10,572 nucleotides of DNA from Candidatus Nitrosopumilus sp. (lineage in GTDB: Archaea > Thermoproteota > Nitrososphaeria > Nitrososphaerales > Nitrosopumilaceae). Position numbers and translations under genes: made by a program. The notes beneath the pieces were generated by a model that saw only the letters and a program-made list of their open reading frames with translations, made no database searches and had not been told where the DNA came from. The stretch is from NCBI GenBank assembly GCA_030637455.1, contig DAOWGL010000145.1, forward strand, positions 1 to 10,572, written 5' to 3'. Below, piece by piece: positions 1 through 6,674 of the stretch; within the stretch, counting starts at the first letter, position 1, and every line of letters starts with the position of its first letter.

Positions 1-401
1 ATTTGAAGCATTCTGGATTCTAGTACATTTACTATAAAACCAGATGGGATAAATGCATCACCATAATTTACATCAAATCGCTTAACGGGTTGATCTGTTA
101 AAGTTTTATTGATAATCCAGATACTAGAAATTTCTACAGGATTTTGACCAAGATTATCAATATTTACATTCAGAAATTTATTCCCATCAACTGAAGCTAA
201 AACTCCATACCGTTCTTGTTGTTTCTTTATTTCAATATCAGATACAATTCTTTGAGTAGTAACAATATCAGTCTGTGCATCTAAAGCTAAACTCATTACA
301 GAAAAACCTGCAATCATCAAAATAGTAAAGAATAATGTGCCTACAACTGAAGATAAACCACGTCTATTTTTAGGGAAAAACAAAGATTTTTCAGAATTCA
401 A
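1..401 (-). CDS. Pilin-like protein with class III signal peptide (3' end beyond window)
   Basis: A minus-strand frame stays open from a TTG at 401-399 to the left edge, giving about 133 codons with no stop. The N-terminus has charged residues, then K11-N12-R13-R14-G15, then a hydrophobic helix at about 16-40 (LSSVVGTLFFTILMIAG). This is the archaeal class III signal peptide, cut by a prepilin peptidase after G15, with the helix then packing into the filament core. The rest is a beta-rich soluble region (NVNIDNLGQNPVEISSIWI) typical of archaeal pilin or archaellin-like ectodomains. The TTG overlaps the TGA of the upstream pilin gene as TTGA, and a GGAG lies 7 bases ahead of it at 409-412, so the unusual start is well supported and the gene is probably translationally coupled. 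It is the last visible gene of the minus arm. It could be a major or a minor pilin; the sequence does not decide. The missing C-terminus prevents a length comparison. Confidence 0.82.
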   Translation of the reverse strand, partial: MNSEKSLFFPKNRRGLSSVVGTLFFTILMIAGFSVMSLALDAQTDIVTTQRIVSDIEIKKQQERYGVLASVDGNKFLNVNIDNLGQNPVEISSIWIINKTLTDQPVKRFDVNYGDAFIPSGFIVNVLESRMLQ

Positions 402-1135
402 CGTGCATCTCCACTATTAATTAGGAATTTTGTAAGATGAGGGCCACCAACATTTAATGAAACATTAATTCCTTTGTTTAGATTAATATCAGAATTATCA
501 GGGCCAAGTTTAACTAAAATATTTACAATTTCACCATTTTCAATTTCTATTCTATCTTTTTGAATAATTTGAGATGAACCTACAGGTAAAATAGAAAACA
601 TTCCATCAGCAGGGTATTTTCCACTAAGAGGATCACTTGTAACTGCATTTAATATAACATTTGCAGTAAGGGAATCCCAAGAATGAAGTACATTGTTAAT
701 TGCCATATTATGAAGAAAGATTGAATTTAATCCATTATTTTGAATTTGCAATACAATAAATTCAGTTCCCCCACTTTCAGGAATTTGATTTGAAGCACCT
801 GCACAACTATATCCACACAACATAGGAGCAGAAGTCTCAGGATCCATCCCATTGGCAATATCATTATCAACATCAATTAATTTCAACAGTGATGATGAAT
901 CACGTGTATCATATGCAAGAAGTAAAAGATTCAATGATGAGGAATCAAGAGTTGAAACAGTTCCAAGATTTCCAGATACAAATACATCATTTACAAAATA
1001 AGTCAGTGTACTGGCACCAGTTACAGTAACTGCCATCAGCATCATAGTACTGATAATGTCAGTTATTCCTCGCCTATTCTTTAAACGGGAATTTTTTTTC
1101 TTTTCATTTAAGTTTAGTTTATTATTTATGTTCAT
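398..1135 (-). CDS. Pilin-like protein, archaeal flagellin N-terminal-like domain
   Basis: This 245-residue protein has a long basic leader (about 23 residues) ending K19-N20-R21-R22-G23, followed by a hydrophobic helix at about 24-48 (ITDIISTMMLMAVTVTG). This is the class III signal peptide of archaeal pilins and archaellins; cleavage after G23 is expected. The remaining 200 or so residues are predicted extracellular and beta-rich, with two close cysteines (C107 and C111) that could form a disulfide. The gene begins one base after the TAG of the pilin gene before it, and its TGA overlaps the TTG of the next pilin gene, so it sits in the middle of a coupled operon. It is longer than its neighbour in this arm. 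I cannot tell whether it is the major subunit or a tip or minor pilin. Function as a filament subunit is inferred from the signal peptide and from the ATPase and platform genes next door. Confidence 0.85.
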   Translation of the reverse strand: MNINNKLNLNEKKKNSRLKNRRGITDIISTMMLMAVTVTGASTLTYFVNDVFVSGNLGTVSTLDSSSLNLLLLAYDTRDSSSLLKLIDVDNDIANGMDPETSAPMLCGYSCAGASNQIPESGGTEFIVLQIQNNGLNSIFLHNMAINNVLHSWDSLTANVILNAVTSDPLSGKYPADGMFSILPVGSSQIIQKDRIEIENGEIVNILVKLGPDNSDINLNKGINVSLNVGGPHLTKFLINSGDAR

Positions 1136-1136
1136 T

Positions 1137-1685
1137 CTAAGTGTTAAATGGACTTGCGATAGTTGTGAAAAAATTTCCTTTTACTGTAGTTAAAGATATT
1201 TTGTATTTAGCAACAGAATTAGACGGATTTCCATTTACATAATAATAATAATCATCATCCCAAATTTGAGAACCTACAGGAAGATCAATGTTTGAACCAT
1301 CTAATAATATTTGATGATTATCCTTAGTCAATATAGATTCTTCAACATCTATCCAATTTGCAATAATTTCTTGAGAATCAATTTTTAAAATTGTTATATT
1401 AGTAATAGTTGAATCAACAGTTCCAATATTTGCTAAATTTAGAATAAGATCATCAGTTCCAGGCTCAAATCTAACATGCTCAAATATGATATCTTCTCTA
1501 TGAATCTCATTTTTTGATTTTTCATGAAAAGATAGATCATAGGTAAAAGCACTAATGCTATTCATCCCATTTAACAAAATCACTGAACCAACAGAACTAA
1601 CAATGCCTAGAATTACAATACTTCCCATAATCTGACTGACAGCACGGCGATTTTTTAAAGGGGAATCATGTGAAACATATCTCAT
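1137..1685 (-). CDS. Pilin-like protein with class III signal peptide
   Basis: I place the start at the ATG at 1685, giving 182 residues, and not at an upstream ATG at 1712. The 1685 ATG overlaps the TGA of the upstream zinc-ribbon gene as ATGA, like the other junctions here, and leaves a normal short leader. A GGTGG lies just ahead of it. The leader ends K11-N12-R13-R14-A15, and a hydrophobic helix follows at about 16-38 (VSQIMGSIVILGIVSSVGS). This is a class III prepilin signal with Ala instead of Gly at the cleavage position, which prepilin peptidases tolerate. The ectodomain is beta-rich and contains an acidic and tyrosine-rich patch (WDDDYYYY). The next pilin gene starts one base after its TAG. 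A role as pilus subunit is inferred from the signal and the neighbourhood. The longer form from 1712 would overlap the upstream gene by 31 bases and have a 24-residue leader. Confidence 0.82.
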   Translation of the reverse strand: MRYVSHDSPLKNRRAVSQIMGSIVILGIVSSVGSVILLNGMNSISAFTYDLSFHEKSKNEIHREDIIFEHVRFEPGTDDLILNLANIGTVDSTITNITILKIDSQEIIANWIDVEESILTKDNHQILLDGSNIDLPVGSQIWDDDYYYYVNGNPSNSVAKYKISLTTVKGNFFTTIASPFNT

Positions 1686-2842
1686 TTTTTGCCACCATTT
1701 TTTGAATGCCACTCAGAAACAAATTCTTCTACACGTGAAAGAATTTGTGTGAAATCAAGTTCTGAAATAAGATGAATTCCGTAGTGTTGTGCAAGATTCT
1801 CAACACCATCATTGATTTCAGATACAGTAACAAGAAGAGTATTTGTTGGATCAATGTCTAACTTTGGAACCAATATAGAGTTCATGTCAGATTGATCAAT
1901 ACCAGTTGGTTGATTTCGAATAAAGATTAGAATTGATTCTCCAGTTGTTTTGCTCTTTGCATAAATAGGTATTTCGTGTATATTACCACTTTTCCCTTTA
2001 ATTGAGATGTTGAGTTTGGCATCAAAATTGAACCCCCGTAATAATTTCAATAATTCATCTTTGATTTGGTTTGTATCTGAATTGATTGAGATATCAGAAT
2101 TCTTTAGCTTGTAACTAAATGTTGTAACAAATTGACCTGAATTAGTATCAAAGTCATGTTCATGTTTTCTACAATGTAATTTAATTACTGCATTGTCGAA
2201 TTTTTCAGAACAATCGTTGCATTGATACCACATAGCTGGTACACGTATTTCTTTTTCAAAATTTTTGATTTGTTTTTTACATGAAGGACAGTTAGAATTT
2301 GCTTGATCGGTAAAATCAAAATTATTACTATCTGTAATATAACCACATTTCTTATGTTCAAATAAATTTAATTTTTCAACTCCCATTGAATGACAACTAG
2401 GACAGTAAAGACGAACACTAGATGAAAAGGTATCAGGGTGAATAGGGCAAACAATTAATTTTTCATAAATTTTTTTATCTAAAATCCCATCAGATACCAA
2501 ATCGTCAAGACATGAAACATTATCTTGAGCTTCACCAATTTTTGATAAGATTGGATAAAATAAACGACCTTCATTATAATCCACGAAAGGCTTAATTGTT
2601 CTATCAGTTAGTTTTTGAACTTCCTGAATTAACTTTACAGCCTTACTAGTAGATGGTTTGAATGAATCAGATTCAAACATTATTGATGGTTTTTCAACAG
2701 GAGATGATTCTACATCAGATTCAGGAACAGATTCATTAGATTTTGCTTTAAAAATTGAAGATATATCTCTAAAACCAGATAATTTGTGGTCAGGCTTTTT
2801 TTCAAATGAAGCATCATTATGAAGCAATTTTTTTCTAAACAT
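1682..2842 (-). CDS. TackOD1-like multi-zinc-ribbon protein with a restriction-endonuclease-like C-terminal region
   Basis: The start is the ATG at 2842 (386 residues). A near-perfect GAGGTGATT at 2856-2848 sits 5 bases ahead; an in-frame TTG one codon earlier is a poorer choice. Residues 1-65 are low-complexity and Ser/Glu-rich. Residues 65-130 are helical. Residues 130-230 hold several Cys/His pairs: C132/H135, C147/C150, H163/C166, C185/C188, C208/C211 and H223/C224/H227. The arrangement CPSC, then EHKKCGYI, then CPSC, then YQCNDC matches the thaumarchaeal output domain TackOD1, known to me as an output domain of archaeal two-component proteins. The C-terminal 250-360 region (LLKLLRGFNFDAKL, then IKGKSGNIHEI, then LLVTVSEINDGVENLA) resembles a restriction-endonuclease-like fold, but I see no clear D..E-x-K catalytic set, so nuclease activity is doubtful. 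There is no signal peptide or membrane helix, so it is cytoplasmic. It is the first gene of the pilin operon, which suggests regulation or assembly of the pilus. That role is inference. Confidence 0.75.
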   Translation of the reverse strand: MFRKKLLHNDASFEKKPDHKLSGFRDISSIFKAKSNESVPESDVESSPVEKPSIMFESDSFKPSTSKAVKLIQEVQKLTDRTIKPFVDYNEGRLFYPILSKIGEAQDNVSCLDDLVSDGILDKKIYEKLIVCPIHPDTFSSSVRLYCPSCHSMGVEKLNLFEHKKCGYITDSNNFDFTDQANSNCPSCKKQIKNFEKEIRVPAMWYQCNDCSEKFDNAVIKLHCRKHEHDFDTNSGQFVTTFSYKLKNSDISINSDTNQIKDELLKLLRGFNFDAKLNISIKGKSGNIHEIPIYAKSKTTGESILIFIRNQPTGIDQSDMNSILVPKLDIDPTNTLLVTVSEINDGVENLAQHYGIHLISELDFTQILSRVEEFVSEWHSKNGGKK

Positions 2843-2845
2843 CAA

Positions 2846-2929
2846 ATAATCACCTCATATAGGGCGAATATACCAAATTCCATGTAGTTTTCTTTACATC
2901 AAGCGGAGTAAAAGGAAAAGGGTGTTCAA
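2846..2929. promoter_or_regulatory. Divergent promoter region of the two pilus arms
   Basis: This gap separates the minus-strand zinc-ribbon/pilin arm from the plus-strand ATPase/platform arm. A GAATATACC at 2866-2874 is a plausible TATA element for the plus arm. Strong ribosome binding sites lie at each edge: GAGGTGATT on the minus strand (2856-2848) and AGGGTG on the plus strand (2919-2924). A small dyad, ATGTA (2882-2886), 8 bases, TACAT (2895-2899), lies in the middle and could be an operator. Promoter positions are inferred by eye, and the minus-strand TATA box is not clear. Confidence 0.5.
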
Positions 2930-4597
2930 ATGAACGAACATGTGTTAAAACATACAACTTTCGTAGATAATTTGAAATTGAAGTTTAGCATTATAAAAAA
3001 CGGGCTATCAGCATTACAGAAATTACAGACTGAAAAGAAGACTAATCTCAAATCAAAAATAAATAGAAGTAATCAAGTTTCAGAAATATCAAAAGATGAT
3101 TTAAAAATTCCTCAATATATGACTCTATCAAAATTAGATTGGGATAATAACGACATCCATGCAGGAATAATCAAAGATCCTACAGCTAAAGGTGGTTTAA
3201 GATATCAGGTTATAGAGCCAGTTCTTTCAGAAAGAGACCAGAAAGCATTTGAAATAATAAAAAAATTACTCATGACAGAACTTACTGTGTCATTGCACGA
3301 TATCAAATCAAAAAAAGATGCAGAACGAAGATTAAAAATGAAAATAGCATCAATGATTAAAAAATATAGATTAAAAATACCTCCAAAAAATATTGCAAAA
3401 ATCAATTATTTTGCAATTAGAGACTTTGTATATCTAGGCAAAATTGAGCCATTAATGAGGGACCATATGATTGAAGAGATAAGTTGTGATGGAACAAATA
3501 TCCCAATATACATTTGGCACAGAGAACATGAATCAATGCCAACAAATATCATATATGAAACAGATGTAGAATTAAATAATTTTTCAAGAAAGATGGCATA
3601 TGTCTGTGGAAAACATGTATCTATGGCAGATCCAATTATTGACGCATCTCTACCGAACGGAAGTAGAATTAATCTTACATTAGGTCATGAAATTACAAAA
3701 CGAGGAAGTACATTTACAATCAGAAGATTCAGAGCAGATCCAATCACAGTTATTGATTTAATAAAATTTGGAACGATGTCGGTAGACATTGCTGCATACA
3801 TGTGGTATTTGGTTGAAAAAAAATCCACCATGCTTGTTGCAGGAGGTACTGCAAGTGGAAAAACAACAGCGCTAAATGCACTGGCTACATTCATCAGACC
3901 AGGTGAAAAAGTAGTCAGTATTGAGGATACTCAGGAGTTAAATCTACCTCATGAAAACTGGATTCCAGCAGTATCTAGACAAAATTTTACAGACACCCAG
4001 GTTGGAGAAATCAATCAATTTGATCTTCTAAGAGCAGCCCTAAGACAAAGACCAGACATCATCATAGTCGGAGAAACTAGAGGAAGAGAAGCATATACAT
4101 TATTTCAAGCAATGGCTACAGGTCACGGTGAATTTTCATCCATTCATGCAGATTCTGTTGATGCCACACTTACAAGATTAACCTCATCCCCAATGGATGT
4201 ACCTAAAGCACTAATCTCAAACAGTCTTGATTTGATTACACTTCAATTGAAAGTTAGAAGAGGAGACAAATCAGTAAGAAGAATAATTCAAGTTTCAGAA
4301 ATTGATGGGGTTGATGAAAAAACAGGTCACATTAAAACTCATGAGATATTCAAATGGAATCCAAAAACCGATACACATGATTACATGGGAAATAGCGTAA
4401 TCTTTAGAAAACTCAAAGAAAGAGATGGAGATACTGAAGAAAAAATTAATTATGAATTGACTAAAAGAAGATTAGCATTAGAATGGATGGTAAAAAATGA
4501 TATTCGTGATCATAAAGAAGTTTCTGCAAATGTAATGAACTATTATGCAGATCCAGAGAGATACTATGAAAGAAAAAGATTAGAGGTGCAAATATGA
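2930..4597 (+). CDS. Type IV pilus assembly ATPase (GspE/FlaI/TadA family)
   Basis: This 555-residue cytoplasmic motor ATPase should power filament assembly through ATP hydrolysis as a hexamer at the membrane platform. The Walker A motif is at 305-313 (GGTASGKTT, K311), the Asp box at 330-337 (SIEDTQEL, E332/D333), the Walker B at 374-382 (RPDIIIVGE, E382), and the His box at 397-408 (TGHGEFSSIHAD). The N-terminal domain (about 90-270) contains the RRF (265-267) and SLPNGSRI (240-247) features of secretion ATPases. About 90 charged residues precede it, and a basic 75-residue tail follows the core. The start is fixed by AGGGTG 5 bases ahead. The ATGA overlap with the first platform gene shows a coupled operon. 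The closest known roles are FlaI of archaella, TadA of Tad pili and the archaeal Epd-type pilus ATPase. The two downstream platform genes favour a Tad/Epd-type pilus. All catalytic motifs appear intact. Confidence 0.95.
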   Translation: MNEHVLKHTTFVDNLKLKFSIIKNGLSALQKLQTEKKTNLKSKINRSNQVSEISKDDLKIPQYMTLSKLDWDNNDIHAGIIKDPTAKGGLRYQVIEPVLSERDQKAFEIIKKLLMTELTVSLHDIKSKKDAERRLKMKIASMIKKYRLKIPPKNIAKINYFAIRDFVYLGKIEPLMRDHMIEEISCDGTNIPIYIWHREHESMPTNIIYETDVELNNFSRKMAYVCGKHVSMADPIIDASLPNGSRINLTLGHEITKRGSTFTIRRFRADPITVIDLIKFGTMSVDIAAYMWYLVEKKSTMLVAGGTASGKTTALNALATFIRPGEKVVSIEDTQELNLPHENWIPAVSRQNFTDTQVGEINQFDLLRAALRQRPDIIIVGETRGREAYTLFQAMATGHGEFSSIHADSVDATLTRLTSSPMDVPKALISNSLDLITLQLKVRRGDKSVRRIIQVSEIDGVDEKTGHIKTHEIFKWNPKTDTHDYMGNSVIFRKLKERDGDTEEKINYELTKRRLALEWMVKNDIRDHKEVSANVMNYYADPERYYERKRLEVQI

Positions 4598-5517
4598 AAC
4601 TAGTGAGTAGTAAACAAAAAAAGAAGCCAAAGGAAGAATCAGTAGGAAAAATACACGTGTATAGTTACAAAATATTAAATGACCATGTAAAATTTCTATA
4701 TCCAAAATTATCATCATTAGATAAATCAATCAAACAGGCAATGATGCCAATTCCATTTGAGGTATATGTTTCAAGCATGGTATTTTTCAGCATGATTGCC
4801 GGAGTATGTGGAATAATTATGGGATTAGTTGCATCACAATTTATCAACATACAGCCAGCAAGTTTGGGCATGTTACTTCCAATGCTAAGTGGTCTGATGC
4901 TTTTTGGAATGACTTTTGGAGTATTACAAATGATTCCAGCAATAAAAGTAAAAAATAGATCAGCTAAACTCGTAGAAGAAATTCCCCATTTTATCGGATA
5001 CATGTCAACGTTGGCCACAAGTGGTCTTACATTAGAAGGAGTCTTCAAAGCAATAGCAAAAGAGGAAACAGATGAGGACATTGTAAAGGATTCAAGATTC
5101 ATTGTGAGAAATATAGACATTTTAGGCATGGATTTGATTAGTGCAATCAAAGATTTGGTTCAGAGAACACCGCCAGGACCATATTCAGAATTGTTAGAGG
5201 GTGCGATTGTCACAGTTCAATCAGGAGGAGATCTTAAAGAATACTTTAACGCAACCGCCAAAGTTCAACTAGAAGAAAAAAAGATGCTCATGCAAAAAAC
5301 TACAGAAGCACTAGGTAGTGTTGCAGAAATTTACACCATCTTGCTAATTGTATTTCCATTACTTGCAGTAATCATGTTATCAATTATGGGTATCATGAGT
5401 CCAAGTCTTGCAGGATTTGATTTGTTAACATTGATGAATATTCTGACTTTTGCAGTGATTCCACTCAGTGGGGTATTGATGTTAGTGATGATGGATACAA
5501 TGGTGCCAAAGAGGTAA
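4594..5517 (+). CDS. Pilus platform membrane protein 1 (FlaJ/TadB-like, T2SF domain)
   Basis: This 307-residue integral membrane protein should anchor the ATPase and transmit its motion to the growing filament. Hydrophobic helices lie at about 55-82, 90-115, 246-268 and 277-300. Between the second and third is a cytoplasmic helical domain (about 120-240, from LVEEIPHFIGYMSTLATSGLT to VQSGGDLKEYF) with the type II secretion F (T2SF) signature, including the conserved S/T-G-L-x-L and G-G-D-L turns. The length is normal for a single-domain FlaJ or TadB/TadC protein. The ATG overlaps the ATPase stop as ATGA and has GAGGTG at 4583-4588, 5 bases ahead, so translation is coupled to the motor gene. 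The second platform gene begins one base after its stop. The family is clear; which filament it builds is inferred from the adjacent pilin genes. Confidence 0.92.
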   Translation: MKLVSSKQKKKPKEESVGKIHVYSYKILNDHVKFLYPKLSSLDKSIKQAMMPIPFEVYVSSMVFFSMIAGVCGIIMGLVASQFINIQPASLGMLLPMLSGLMLFGMTFGVLQMIPAIKVKNRSAKLVEEIPHFIGYMSTLATSGLTLEGVFKAIAKEETDEDIVKDSRFIVRNIDILGMDLISAIKDLVQRTPPGPYSELLEGAIVTVQSGGDLKEYFNATAKVQLEEKKMLMQKTTEALGSVAEIYTILLIVFPLLAVIMLSIMGIMSPSLAGFDLLTLMNILTFAVIPLSGVLMLVMMDTMVPKR

Positions 5518-5518
5518 G

Positions 5519-6439
5519 ATGATGGAACGAGCTCAAGTTAAACAAAAAATAAACAAGGATTTCAAGTTAGAACCATCAGAATCAATTTTAAAAAATAATA
5601 TTCTAAAGACGGTGGTTTTTTCTTTGATTGCATCAATAAGTGTACTATCAATGAGTTTCTATTTTTCAGAATACTCTGACTCTACTACAATTAGAGACGT
5701 CGGATTAATCTTTGGGATAATGGTAGGAATCGTCCCATTTACAATTGTTCAACTAAAAGAAGTTCAAAGAAAAGATAGTATAGATAGGAATATGCCGGTA
5801 TTTTTACTAGCATTGTTAAGCTCAGTACAAAGCGGTGCTAATTTGATTAAAGCAATAGAGCGAGCAGGAGAAAGGAACCTTGGGGCATTAACTCCAGAAT
5901 TAAAAAATCTTAGAGCAAATATTAGTTGGGGAACACCTATTGAAGATGCTTTTGAAAATTTTGCAGAGAGAACAGGAACCAGAGTATCAAGACGTGTTAC
6001 AGTTTTGTTAGAAATGGCAATGAAGATTGGAGGAGATGTTAGTGAAAACCTGGAGATGATTCAAAAACATGTTTCAGAGATGCAAAATATTGAAAAAAGT
6101 AGAAAATCAGCATTAGCACCTTACACCTATACAATTTACATATCATTTGGAGTATTTTTGGCAGTTGCAGTATTACTTACTACCAGCTTTTTCACAGAAA
6201 TTGAGAAAGTTCAAGAAGGATTACTTGCATCAGGTAGCGGTACAGAAGGATTGTTTGGATCACTTGCAAGCATGGAAATAGACAAACTAGAATCAGCATT
6301 ATTTAACATGGCAATTATTGAAGCAGTTTTTGGAGGACTGGCGGCGGGTAAGATTGGTGCCGGATCATATGTTGCAGGCACAAAACACGTTGTAGCAATG
6401 ATAGTAATAGCAGTAATTGCATTCAACATACCATTATGA
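5519..6439 (+). CDS. Pilus platform membrane protein 2 (FlaJ/TadC-like, T2SF domain)
   Basis: This second platform protein has 306 residues. Predicted membrane helices lie at about 29-50, 58-80, 205-226, 259-282 and 288-305. The cytoplasmic T2SF domain lies between (about 90-200) and includes LLSSVQSGANLIKAI and the G-G-D-V turn at 171-174. The C-terminal AGKIGAGSYVAGTKH is, from memory, common in the C-terminal platform protein of archaeal pili. It is paired with the preceding FlaJ/TadB-like protein, as TadB and TadC are in Tad systems. Two ATGs stand in tandem. GAGGT at 5511-5515, inside the end of the upstream gene, is 3 bases from the first (5519) and 6 from the second (5522), so the second may be the true start and would cost only one residue. 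The gene closes the plus arm; T-rich runs follow. Confidence 0.92.
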   Translation: MMERAQVKQKINKDFKLEPSESILKNNILKTVVFSLIASISVLSMSFYFSEYSDSTTIRDVGLIFGIMVGIVPFTIVQLKEVQRKDSIDRNMPVFLLALLSSVQSGANLIKAIERAGERNLGALTPELKNLRANISWGTPIEDAFENFAERTGTRVSRRVTVLLEMAMKIGGDVSENLEMIQKHVSEMQNIEKSRKSALAPYTYTIYISFGVFLAVAVLLTTSFFTEIEKVQEGLLASGSGTEGLFGSLASMEIDKLESALFNMAIIEAVFGGLAAGKIGAGSYVAGTKHVVAMIVIAVIAFNIPL

Positions 6440-6577
6440 TTTTAAAAATAACATTTTTTGGTAACAGTATAAAGTCAGCGATATGTAATATTTAAAAAAG
6501 ACAGTTTTTTTCTTGTTAGTAATTAGTCTTACATCCATACCCTTTAGTTAAAACCAATCTATTACAAAATACCAAAA
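6440..6577 (+). terminator. T-rich termination zone and promoter region after the pilus operon
   Basis: After the platform gene, T6 at 6454-6459 and T7 at 6505-6511 fit archaeal T-rich termination of the plus arm. Further on, TATTTAAAAAAG (6489-6500) and the weaker TTTAGTTAAAA (6543-6553) are candidate TATA boxes for the TrmB-type gene or for the small ORF ahead of it. Both assignments are made by eye. No other gene is seen here. Confidence 0.45.
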
Positions 6578-6673
6578 ATGGAAACAACACACTACGAACT
6601 ACTAAGAAATTGTACGAATGTACTAAATACAATCATAAAAAATGAGTCTAGAGTGAAGAGGGTTATGAAATAA
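6578..6673 (+). CDS. Possible 31-residue small ORF ahead of the TrmB-type regulator
   Basis: An ATG at 6578 opens a 31-codon frame (begins METTHYELLRNC, ends VKRVMK) that stops with TAA at 6671-6673, one base before the ATG of the TrmB-type regulator. The spacing matches the close gene packing elsewhere in the window. A TATA-like TTTAGTTAAAA is centred about 30 bases upstream, so the transcript could start almost at this ATG. The peptide is basic at its end and could be helical. I do not recognise it. It may be a genuine small protein, a leader peptide coupled to the regulator, or chance. It contains an inverted repeat (6609-6633) that may be an operator instead. Confidence 0.3.
   Translation: METTHYELLRNCTNVLNTIIKNESRVKRVMK
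6609..6633. repeat. Inverted repeat ATTGTA-N13-TACAAT, possible operator
   Basis: Perfect 6-base arms ATTGTA (6609-6614) and TACAAT (6628-6633) are separated by 13 bases, 42 bases before the TrmB-type gene. TrmB-family regulators bind dyads and often control their own gene, so autoregulation is possible. The arms are short and AT-rich, and chance is not excluded. Confidence 0.3.
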
Positions 6674-6674
6674 A

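Noticed and set aside
1682..2842. Active restriction endonuclease
   Set aside because: The C-terminal fold may be related, but no clear D..E-x-K catalytic set is visible and no methylase or specificity gene is nearby.
4665..5150. 161-codon open frame on the minus strand inside the first platform gene
   Set aside because: It lies antisense to a clear T2SF protein, encodes no recognisable domain and has no promoter or ribosome site; it arises from the codon use of the real gene.
2930..6439. Archaellum operon
   Set aside because: The ATPase family fits, but there are two platform proteins and no FlaH, FlaF/G or archaellin array in view, so a Tad/Epd-type pilus is the better reading.
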